Source: Zychaea mexicana | Taxonomy: Eukaryota > Mucoromycota > Mucoromycetes > Mucorales > Lichtheimiaceae | Length of the DNA stretch: 64,000 bases | Assembly: GCF_025766255.1 (NCBI RefSeq) | Contig: NW_026516734.1 | Coordinates: 62,001-126,000 of the forward strand | Direction: 5' to 3' | In this document: positions 10,188 to 19,687 of the stretch, in pieces | Layout of the letters: each line of letters starts with the position of its first letter | How positions within the stretch are numbered: position 1 is the stretch's first letter | Notes under the pieces: model-generated | What the model was told of the DNA's origin: nothing | What the model saw: only the letters and a program-made list of their open reading frames with translations | The model's database searches: none | Program-made: the position numbers and the translations under genes

Positions 10188-11628
10188 ATTCTTGACGATG
10201 AACATTTCCGGTTCGACCTTGAAGCCAGATTGCTGCATGTACGGGTTGTTCGTTTCGAGCAACGTGAATCCCTGCTTGATCTTGTTGGCTCGAACATCCG
10301 GCTTTTGACATGTAAAAGTGATCATTTCAGCCGTCTGCTGCTCGTCGAGCTTTTTGTTGTATCGCTGGCCAGGGACAATGTCACAGACTTCCATAGGCAA
10401 GAATATAGTTTTGCGCACGATGATACACGGCAGAAACGGGAAGCGGAGGCCCATGTTGTAGTGAGCCGTAAAGTACTGTGCTACGCTCATTTCATTGTTG
10501 TCTTGGTCCTTGAAGAACGTACGATCAGCTGGCGCAGGCGTCAAGCCGTAATCTTGTATTTGAACTTCTTTTCACCTCGATGTCTGACTTGTATCTGGAC
10601 ATTCTTCAGTGCCTTCTCAAGCTTGGCTCAGTCTTTGTTTGGAAGGCCACGTCGAAGTTCATCAATCGATTGGCGGCCAATGATCTTAGCAACCACTTCC
10701 AGCAGGGGACCACCCTCCCGAAATACTGCTGCACTGACATCAGCATTGATGTACATGCTCCCGACCCCAGGCCGGGACGTCTGGAAGTAACCTTGCCAGA
10801 CTTCAAGACCACCGTGAAGTGATTGACTTCCAACAGGTGTATAAAAAGAGCGGCCTACCACGGTGTTGTACTTCATGCTTGGCAAATACCGGATGAGGAC
10901 ATCAAGCGCCATAACGGCTATATAGTAACCAGTGTGTTGTTGTTGTGACTTTTAGTAACGATTATATGGATGGTCCACTCATGTACACACACACAAAGAC
11001 AGAGAGAGAATGCTTTAGATATTATATAATACACACCTGTCAGGCAGTTTGTCGTCAGACTTGAAGTGCCCTGCAGGAATCGATGCAGCTCTTCCATTTT
11101 AATTTCACCAGCTTTCTTGATCTTGACTTTGAATATACCACTAGAAGGCTGGGTGGACGATGTACGGGGTCCAGTAGCAGCAGCACCTTCTTGCGGCAGC
11201 TCCACCTACAGTGATTAGCAGACATGACACAAGCCAATAATTATGTGTTTTTTAGTAAAGATATAGGGTCAGTGACATTCTTTTCACACAAACAGTAGTG
11301 CATTTACCTCAAACTGACTCGCCTCATGAGCTGTCAGAGTTCTTAAAGGCATAGCTGTAAAGACGTTCTTGCGTCCGTCATAGATAGCACGAGAACCATT
11401 CAAGATACCTTGGCCTCCGGTACTTTCAAAGGCCTTCCAGACTCGACGATTGAGAGCTGGAGGTATGTTCGATGACTTGTTTGCCATGTCCGCGATTTCA
11501 ATGTGGTAATGATAGACATTGCCACGCAGGAACGATTGTACTCGGAAAAAGTTGGAGCGGACAGACACAAGTGCGCCTGCTATGCCCGGGTTTGGACGCA
11601 TCACAAAGTCTGTGAGATTCAACGCCAT
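10188..11628 (-). pseudogene. Argonaute N, DUF1785/L1 and PAZ segment, pseudogene lacking MID and PIWI
   Basis: Exons 11628-11308, 11205-11037 and 10917 onward join in phase with good GT/AG signals. Exon 1 has the Argonaute N domain (PNPGIAGALVSVRSNFF, then PPALNRRVWKAFES, then AIYDGRKNVFTAMPL). Exon 3 opens with ALDVLIRYLPSMKYNTVVGR and LEVWQGYFQTSRPGVGSM, typical of the DUF1785/L1 region, followed by PAZ (MEVCDIVPGQRYNKKL, QTAEMITFTCQKP, GFKVEPEMFIV). A TGA at 10630-10628 interrupts the frame after RRGLPNKD, and a single-base loss near 10546 (between YKIT and LTPAPADRTFF) shifts it. At about 10187 the Argonaute similarity stops dead and Cut9 begins. No MID or PIWI follows, so no slicer could be made. 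Confidence 0.9.
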
Positions 11629-13669
11629 GCTTGATTTGTTGGAAGAGGTGTTACTGGAAGAGGAGTAGGAGAAGATGTAACAGAGAAAAAATATACCGAA
11701 AAGTGAAACTGTGGTCTTTTTGACCATTGCAGTGAGTGATGGCAGAGAAGTACTGGTAATCTCATACAAGACTCACAGCACATGACAGGTTTATGCATGT
11801 GCATCAGAGACAGTTCCAATGTATACAATTGACTTGATAATTGTTAGTACCATACTTCTAGTTGCGCTATGATAATAGAATTATGTAAATAGTACATAAA
11901 TGTGAGTGATGTATGAAACAAAAAAATACGTCACCATTTATAGACGGTCTCCTGTGAGGAATTTAGTGCTGCAGAAGGTGTTCCAGATTTATACGTGACA
12001 TGAATGGAAATAACAAGGCGTTCTACATATACTGTAGTGTTAATCCTTCTTGATCTTACAGCACAGCACTGCCAACATCAGCAAGTTAAGAATATAACAT
12101 GGAATACAAAATAAAATGCACCTCTACGCGGTTGGAGTATCTCAGCGTACAGTATGTGATAGATGCTATTTATTTTTAAGAATCGTTCATACAGAAGCTG
12201 TAGCGTAATAACAATAAAAAGCGTTCTCTGACATTGAAGGAAATAGTAGAGGTAGTCATGCATATGGCAGCTGTTTCATATGTCGGTATATGACATTGTG
12301 TTTATTCAGATTCTCTAATGTAAACGAGTAAAGGAGCATGTGAATGCAGAAAGCTCCTAGAGGACGCTGGATGGTAGACTTTGAATGCTATCATACATAA
12401 TTTTTCCCGACGTGGAGTTTTTTCATCATTGCATCACGTCTCCATTTACCAATATCACCCCTCCACACGGTCTCTCATGTAAGTGGACCGCATGCCCCGT
12501 CCACTTAGTCTTCCATAAAACGTAAATTCTAAGCTAATGCTGCACAAAGCGGTACAGAGTGTGGCGCATGATGACAGATATCGTGATTTTGTGCGACAAC
12601 AACTTGTGTAGCGTTTGCACAATGCATTGTGATATAGAAGCTCTTTGACAGCCTGCATTTCATGCAATTAAAAAATCGCATTCCGTATATCGAATGCCTC
12701 GTGCACTGAATCCGGTTTTTTCAAAGAGCTTTTTGTTTGCGCTATGCTTCTATGCAGCAAATTTTCGCTCTTGCCGATTTCTCTTAAAAAACCATGATGC
12801 TGGTTTTGGACTATAATTGCTTAAGGTTGCTTCTCCATATGTAATATAGCTTTTTCGACTTCATCAACAGCCACATTACCATATGATACAGTAGTGTAGT
12901 AAGAAAGAGCCTCCATCTAATAAAGATACATTAGACGTATAATGGTGTATATATATACAGTATTATACGGCTTAAAATCTTCTACATGCTGCCAAGGCTA
13001 CTGTACATCATCTTTAATTCTACAGTACTACAACAACTTAGCATGGTATCATGGATATAGTATGTCTTCTTCTTTCTGCCAATCTTCGAGAAGACAATTA
13101 GATGTCAAGCTCGGATACCTTATATGGCTGCCAAACGATAACAAGGTGAGACTTAAAGCAGCTACATATTTCTGTTGTACATATATAGTAAATTGTACAA
13201 TAAACGCCATAGAGGATGCTAAATGAAACCCATATAGTTTTTTTTATATGTTTGTAACAATAAGATATGCAAAAAAAAAAGTTAAAAATGACATATAATA
13301 CAGTAGTAAGAAAGCGACTGCTTTATGGCGCCGGTCAATCCAATCTTTCTTAATAGTATGAAATACAATACGAGAAAATCAGTGAGGCTGTGTCTACAGC
13401 TGCCATATAAACTGGCTACTATGTACTCTAGCCATGGAGATTTATAATACAAAATTAGGTAATAATGATAATATAAAACATCATGCGTTTGCCGAGCGTT
13501 GTAGCCCAGGATGAGAGAGATAACAGGTCTCTTTGATGGGGAAAAACAGTTTTTCATCGCTACTCCTAGCGCACGTATGTTTACAACTAAGCTTTGAATA
13601 CTGGAAGTATACATCTAAGAAAGCTACAAAAGTCAAATTGAAGAGAATGAACAATATCTGTATCAAAAA
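11629..13669. other. Spacer between Argonaute fragments, no gene recognised
   Basis: About 2 kb of AT-rich DNA between the N-PAZ fragment and the PIWI fragment, which lie in the same orientation but in the wrong order for one gene (PIWI upstream of N). The frame upstream of the Argonaute ATG at 11628 stays open to 11769 but encodes a low-complexity, Ser-rich stretch that I take as leader. No MID-domain sequence, repeat or RNA gene was found. Several T-runs and ATATAT patches occur. Confidence 0.5.
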
Positions 13670-14225
13670 TTTAGTGCCTGGCTTGCAGCTTCCAATCGAG
13701 CGATCCGCACCTTCTGGTTGAATAGAAAAGAAACGGACATGATGTCGCTTTTGAGCCACCACAAATGTCACTGCGGTTTTGTACCCGTTGTCAAGCTCCT
13801 CACATACACTGTGGATTACCCGAATCTCTTCAATTCGAACAGTCTCAACCTGACTGTCGGCGACTCTGTCATGAGAAAATAACACCCGTAGCGGCTTCTG
13901 ACCGCATGATTGATGAAGCGTCTTTTGAAGCATTTTGACCATACCCTTCGAATCACTTGTAATTCCCGTGTTTTATAGCTTGCATTCTGATGGCACTCGA
14001 GTATCGCGTGGCTCGCATATCCATGCAAGCCGTCAAGGCGGCAATAGAGGCTTGGTTCATGTTACCAGGTGATGGATGTGTCACATCGGCGCCAAATACG
14101 ATTGTCGGTCGCTGGGAGACGAAAGGGGTTTGCTCTGCTGGCAAACAAGCATTCAAACCACCAAGCTCCATGTTGAATTTTAAGCAAACGTTTGCACAGT
14201 ATTGAGCTTTGGACCGACCACGGTC
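13670..14225 (-). pseudogene. Argonaute PIWI-domain fragment, pseudogene
   Basis: From about 14,225 downward the minus strand reads KAQYCANVCLKFNMELGGLN, then RPTIVFGADVTHPSPGNM with the first catalytic Asp, then MDMRATRYSSAIRMQ. The frame is then broken near 13,975-13,960 by a small deletion and resumes as SDSKGMVKMLQKTLHQSCG, VLFSHDRVADSQ (second catalytic Asp region; canonical Argonautes have YRDGVSEGQ), then TAVTFVVAQKRHHVRFF and SCKPGT, where similarity ends. The last exon with the third catalytic residue and the C-terminal region is absent, and the upstream MID part is missing where the LINE fragment begins at about 14.27 kb. A relic of an Argonaute gene, not obviously the missing half of the 10.2-11.6 kb fragment. 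Confidence 0.85.
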
Positions 14226-14269
14226 ATTAATGAGGGGCCTCTTATCTCCCTAATTCCATTGGTCAACAA

Positions 14270-14860
14270 TCATTCACTAAACAACCTCACAACTTCTATC
14301 CTCCGCAAAACCGTCTCCACACACCATCATTCCCCCACCCTCAGCGCTTCTATCCCGTGGAGGCGTTTCTGGGCGATGCAACTACCTCACTATGCACGGA
14401 CGACGTGGTGGCGCCTGCTTATTCTGCGCATCGACACATGCCTGACCGGTTCGACGACGCGCGATGCCGCCTCTGCCAGCATGTCACCGAGACGGTAGTA
14501 GACCATTTTTTCTTTACTTGTCCCTCCAAACAACCGCTTTGGCAACGCATGCTCCGACACCATCATTGCTCCTATAATTTTCAAGAGCTCAATGCTTATT
14601 GCCACACGCTCGATCCACCTCGGTCCAAGACCACCGCCACGATCCCACCACACACGATCATCATCGCCGTCCACCTCATCTGGGCATCATATTGGCGATA
14701 TATATTTGATGACACACCTTTCGATGCCAGCCGCATCTACAATATGATCTCGACAAAGGTACAGGATTTCCGGAGGAGGCTGCCGGCAAGTTCACCTGGG
14801 GACTATGATAGGGAAATCGATGTAAATCACTTGAGACATAGCTTGAAGACGACGATATAG
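14270..14860 (+). mobile_element. Non-LTR retrotransposon (LINE) 3' fragment, reverse-transcriptase zinc-binding region
   Basis: Two overlapping frames give the usual C-terminal end of fungal LINE polyproteins. One has WRRFWAMQLPHYARTTWWRLL (about 14,360-14,420). After a one-base shift the second has AHRHMPDRFDDARCRLCQHV and HFFFTCPSKQPLW, i.e. a Cys-x2-Cys...His...Cys knuckle following the conserved W-x2-L/I-P-h-x-A-R-x-x-W-W element of the zf-RVT region. About 90 more residues follow to the stop at 14,860. The reverse transcriptase and endonuclease parts are missing, so this is a dead 3' fragment. No poly(A) tail is obvious. It abuts the broken 5' side of the PIWI relic in opposite orientation. 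Confidence 0.7.
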
Positions 14861-15502
14861 CTAATTAGCATACACCCTAATGTTGAAGCTGTTGGGAACT
14901 GTATCGCTGAACTAGTGGTGGCTCTCCTTCTCTTGCTTTCTCTCTCTCTTTCTCTCTTTCAGTAGAGCTTCAAAAAGGCTGACCGCGTTCACCTTGCATA
15001 CAGAAATAACGAGCAAAAAGGTCAGTGAGCGGTTTTCTGCATCTCACGATGCGCGCACCCAAGGCAAGACAAGACCTTTCTTTTGTAAAAGCTAGACTAG
15101 CTATGATATCCGCAATTGTGATGTAATAGTCGTAGCTCCCCCTTCCATCTCTCCCATCTCCCCCCAATCAGTAGTACAGCCCCTATTTCTTATCAGAGCA
15201 GTATCTATCAATAAACATTGGTTAATTACACGCGTGACAATCACATGCGATACTGCATATCAGAGCCATTCTTTTGGAAAAATCGACAGCAATCATTATC
15301 GAAGCCATCGAGCCTTCATTCGCGAGGCGCTTTACTCGACACACATCGTTCCCAGCCACGCATACTTGATAGCCATTTGGCAACTTTAAGAAAAGAAATT
15401 CTTTGCTGGTACATGCTCTGTAAGCTACTCATCAATCATATCAGGTATCCGTTTGGGTGGCGCGTCTATTGATCGAAATTTCCCTTGAAGCTTTAAAAAG
15501 CA

Positions 15503-15676
15503 ATGCGTCGTAATTTAACAAACCATTACATGTTGAGACAAGGTCGACCGCCTGTCAACGTACGCAATGTGCTGTTCCCCCATCAACAACTGCTTCTTGA
15601 CTTGGAAATGCAGCCAGTGGCAATTTGGACAGTAGCGGATCAAAAGATACACATGACAGTACATATCTTCACATGA
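15503..15676 (+). CDS. Short hypothetical open frame, 57 residues
   Basis: ATG at 15,503 opens a frame reading MRRNLTNHYMLRQGRPPVNV, then FPHQQLLLDLEMQPVAIW, and stops at 15,674-15,676. Amino-acid and codon usage look coding-like, unlike its surroundings, but I do not recognise the sequence and see no clear splice sites extending it. It may be one exon of a lost transposon or gene. Confidence 0.2.
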   Translation: MRRNLTNHYMLRQGRPPVNVRNVLFPHQQLLLDLEMQPVAIWTVADQKIHMTVHIFT

Positions 15677-16095
15677 AAGAATCAGGCTCTTTATTGGACA
15701 GAACTATCGCAACAGCGGAGAACAAGTAGGGCAAAACCACAGTCGATATCATTTCCCAGCACGGGCAGTCTGTATCAAACAAACCGACATCAGCGTAAAC
15801 ACTCATTTGAATATGCTGCCAGGTCACTGACAGGCCACAAAGGTCGCGTCGTATTGACATGGCGGTGTCTTAAAAAAGAATCTAGAGAGAACAATGAGCT
15901 GCATACGGTGCACACACTTCCAGTATCGCAGTGAGCCGTGCTCATAGGCAACACCAACCATCACCATCTCATGCAAGTCACTGCCCTTAATGACTACGTT
16001 ATGAAAGAGAAAGCCATAGTGATGAGCATGCTGCGGCGGTGGGGCGGGACGTCAAAAAAAAAAATAAGACCAAAGATAAAAAGAACCGGTCCAGA

Positions 16096-16133
16096 TTTTC
16101 CTTTCCTTTCCTTTCCTTTCCCTTTCCTCTCCT
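16096..16133. repeat. CCTTT pyrimidine microsatellite
   Basis: Five imperfect units of TTTCC in a row directly visible on the plus strand (TTTTCCTTTCCTTTCC...). Simple-sequence tract with no adjacent gene. Confidence 0.9.
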
Positions 16134-18529
16134 ACTACGTTTTTCACACACAAACGACTACTTGCTCACTCTCTCATCCGGTCCCCTAGATTCCCTCACC
16201 CATCCTTCAGGGGACGCCTACGACTGCTTCTTTGGGGAGAGAAGGAGCAGGTTGGTAGGGTTGGCTATTGGCAGTGCAGTGTTGCGTTTTTTGCATATGC
16301 GAGGAATACCGGCTCCCAGAATATAGCTAGAAGGACAGCTAATAAAAACTATACGTCCACTACGCCGACTCGTTGCCTTTCCCCCACCCTGTCTTGTCCG
16401 CCTTTTTATTTTTCTTTATCGTTCATTGTCACTCTTTTTGTATCTAGGATAGAAAGTACCCGGCTACTAACAGTTCCTTTTTTACTCTTAGCTGGGGCAC
16501 CCCGAAAGCCCCTGGATGGTCCCCCCTGTGAGAGTGAGCAAGCAGACACGCGTGTGTGTGAAAAACCATATTTCTCCCCAATAAGCCCGTGGGGGCAAGA
16601 TATCACCACTTTAAGTCCTAATGACGTGTGTTTTCTTTTCAAAAGAAGCGCAGTGTCATTGGGCACAATTTAAAACAAAGAAAATGATATAAAAAAGAGC
16701 AGTCGTTGTGAGTGTCGTCAGTGCTTGTGGAAAGAGACACAACCTGAATCAACGTTGTCGAATGACAACAATTCGAAGTGAATGGCGTTGATCACACTCG
16801 ATTGCCTTCCAAAGTTCGAAATTAGAAATAATAAGTGCTTTGAACAAGCGTGTCACTCTTGATCGTCCTTGATGGATGAGCTCTCCCTTTCCATTCGTTC
16901 GTTCGATCGATTATACACACATGATGGTGGAACACACCCAAGCATTTGGCCGCTCGTCGCTTTAAAACTATAAGAGCCAGCATGACATATGGTAGCACTG
17001 TAGTTTATGAGCATACATATACACATGGATGCTCAATGTGTTTTTTGACATGCTGATATGCAGCCGTGTCATGATCGCCGCTTAAATCGTAATGTTTTAC
17101 ACTCGTGTCGAGTAGAATAATGCTAGGCGAAACAGCGAATTGTCCACAAAACCATACTTTGCTGACTGGAGCGGAAGCACCGACAATCGCTGTATGTAGG
17201 AACGACCAACAGCAACAGATAAGGTAGCATCACTGTAGAGTATAGTTTGGTGTGGAGTCTATTGATTTTTTCTCTTACTCAGCTTGTTACAATTCGATTG
17301 TGCCAAATGAAAGGGGCACTGCTAGTAAACAGCAGAATCATTCCTATCACATCAAGATATTGAAACAAGAAGAGGATCAGTGCGATTACATATACTGCTG
17401 TGTACTATACATACAAGCAGCTGTCAAGTATCTGGTCTATGTACACGCTGCCGCCTAATTAATGCTTAGTCTAATCCGATCTATTTGGTACGGCGGGTCA
17501 ATGTACGTCGTGTCAAAGGAACTATGTATCCAGGAGAACAGTATGTCGCACGCAGTATAAATCTCTTTTGGTGCATACATTGTATTTTATGTGAAGTCCA
17601 CTTGGGCATCAAGAGTATATATACAAAGACTGGTTGACATGTCGTTTTCACAAAAAGTAACACAGACTTATAATCAAGGGCTCATTGTTGCATATAATAT
17701 AAAGTATCTATACCTTAGAAATCACTTCTATATGAGGGTGCTCTCTCAAGCAAATTGTCACCACCAGCTTCTTCTCAAGACAGCCATTAAAATTCTCGAT
17801 GCAGTATGTTAGCATCCGTTACCTCATCATATAACTTCTTCCTCTGCCACTCTAAACCTACCTTTATGTCATATAACACCACCACTTCTCTTCTCCGGCC
17901 ACACTTTTTTCCCCCTGAGGGATTATCAGTGATGGCACCACATTCAGCGTTTTTCTACCCTTGAACAACTAGTATCGAAAGGAAGCGACCGCATGCCCAT
18001 GGCACAGGGCAACTAGAATTTCACATGATTTTTTAACTATCAACAGCGGGGATCTGGTGCACAATATATAAGCTCTTCACATACAGTGGTCGGTCCATCG
18101 GTGGGCTAGGGGTCGGGTGAAAAAGTACCCACCTCATGGGTCTACTCAATCCGTAACCCAGCCCACAGTTTACACCGGACCTCCGGGTTGATTGTAAGCT
18201 ACATACGTGCAAAAACAGTCAACGATAATATGTCGTATCAGAAGAAATGCAGAGCTACATGGTTTTCCCACTTTATCTTTTTGTTTATGAGAACTGAACT
18301 GCAAAAAGATGTAGCTAAACAGTAATAGGCTTATAGTATAACGTTTATATTGGAATGAGTTATTACTTCTATTAATTTAACCAGCCTTTTCTTTCTTTGA
18401 CTGCAAACATCAAGTAGAAAGCTTTAATATCTTACCAGAGATATGTAAAAGGTATGAGAATATACATCATTGGGATGTTGTAGCCTTCGGGCCGCATTGC
18501 TAACAAAATGGTAAATGCGTAGAACAACA

Positions 18530-18756
18530 GAAACGAAACCTTCTTTTGGACCGCCGAGCCGTAGTGGGGCGGCAGTGAATACATTCTTACGGCCATCGTA
18601 AATTGGACGTGTTTGTTCAGGAAACATTAGTCCCCCAATGTCCACAAATGTTTTCGAACCTTTACGGTTTATGGCTGGTGGAATGCTGCTTGTAAACATG
18701 TATGATGCTTTATCCACTGGGCCAACCGTAATATCATGATGGTATATGTATGTTGT
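18530..18756 (-). pseudogene. Argonaute N-domain fragment (third Argonaute relic)
   Basis: The minus strand reads YIYHHDITVGPVDKAS, then SSIPPAINRKGSKTFVDIGG, then QTRPIYDGRKNVFTAAPLRL. This is the second half of the Argonaute N domain; the PPA[IL]NR and [IF]YDGRKN[VM]FTA blocks are diagnostic. It differs clearly from the 11.3-11.6 kb copy (for example PPAINRKGSKTF versus PPALNRRVWKAF), so it derives from a different Argonaute paralogue rather than a recent local duplication. No L1, PAZ, MID or PIWI sequence follows on either side. Upstream lies a 34-bp tandem duplication. A genuine short relic. Confidence 0.75.
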
Positions 18757-18759
18757 CAG

Positions 18760-18827
18760 AGAGAAACGAGAGCATTGTACAGTAAACGAATATAGAGAAA
18801 CGAGAGCATTGTACAGTAAACGAATAT
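18760..18827. repeat. Exact 34-bp tandem duplication
   Basis: The unit AGAGAAACGAGAGCATTGTA... (34 bp) occurs twice in a row without a mismatch, at 18,760-18,793 and 18,794-18,827, right upstream of the Argonaute N-domain relic. Confidence 0.9.
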
Positions 18828-19687
18828 GTGTGTAGGTGTCTAGATGTTCCGTGGCTGCCAGCATCAGCTGTACGCATTGCCAAGATCAGTCAAGGCCAGT
18901 GACATTCTCGTAAAACTTTTTGATTGTCGTCGATTCAAAATAAAGATAATGAGAACGGGATAAAGAAGAGCGTTTTCCAGCAAGAGATGAAGTCAAGACT
19001 TGAAACGACCCGCTTGATCTATTATGTATCAACTGGTACACAGCATCATCAATTTTATCACGGGTATCCTTCAGGTTTTCCCAACTTGCATATGAATATT
19101 TAGAGTTCAATTATGTCTCCTGAAAACGTTACTGCATGTTCTACACTTGACACTTTAATTGCTATGATGAAGAACAGCACGTATTCGGGAATGGCTACAA
19201 TGTTTGCTAAGCAAATTTTGCATATTGGCTATCGCTGTTCGAACTTTGAAAGAAGCCAGTCGCTCTCGACGGGCAATCCAACACATTTGGAAACCGCGTT
19301 CTACTTTTTCTAAAAGCACTTATCTTTCCCATGAGTCCTCAAAAGTCCCGCCGCGTCTCGCCGGGTCTTGAAAATCCAGGGCTATTACGCCTACGTAAAA
19401 CCCTGAGACAGGGTTAATATATGTCATATTTAACCCTGAAGTCCTGAGCAATATTACTGGCTAAATACACGTACCTTGTTTATGCACTTTGACGAGCAGC
19501 ATGATCGATCCATCCTAGTTGACCATGCTAATGACTGATCCGTGCCGATGTCCACGACATTGATCAACCTTACGGGTTGCTTTTTGTCACGTTTGATTAT
19601 AATGGATACTGTATGTTGTATTACGCGTAGAGAAGTATGTTTATTTATTATTGTTGTATATGATATATCATGACAACAGCTCTCTTT
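18828..19687. other. Spacer with an interrupted palindrome
   Basis: No gene recognised. A minus-strand open frame (19,110-18,886, starting MNSKYSYASWENLKDTRDK) is somewhat coding-like but unidentified. An interrupted palindrome of 30 bp, CAGGGTTAA...TTAACCCTG, lies at 19,409-19,438, about 250 bp beyond the 3' end of the Crypton relic; its role is unknown. Confidence 0.45.

Larger units (their letters stand above)
14861..18529. other. Gene-poor spacer with simple-sequence tracts
   Basis: About 3.6 kb without a recognisable gene. It holds a pyrimidine tract at 14,921-14,960 (CT/CTTT-rich), a second at 16,096-16,133, a short coding-like frame at 15,503-15,676, and a divergent inverted repeat of about 35 bp (16,139-16,174 versus 16,527-16,564). 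A GC-richer hairpin-like block lies at 18,100-18,175 (GTGGGCTAGGGG...AACCCAGCCCAC). Remaining open frames are short and mirror each other on both strands. Confidence 0.5.

Noticed and set aside
10017..10790. 257-residue plus-strand open frame
   Set aside because: It lies antisense to the Argonaute PAZ and Cut9 segments, whose minus-strand reading has clear family motifs; the plus frame has none.
10188..14225. One functional Argonaute gene spanning the N-PAZ and PIWI pieces
   Set aside because: The PIWI piece lies upstream of the N-domain on the same strand, both carry stops or frameshifts, and Cut9 sequence follows PAZ.
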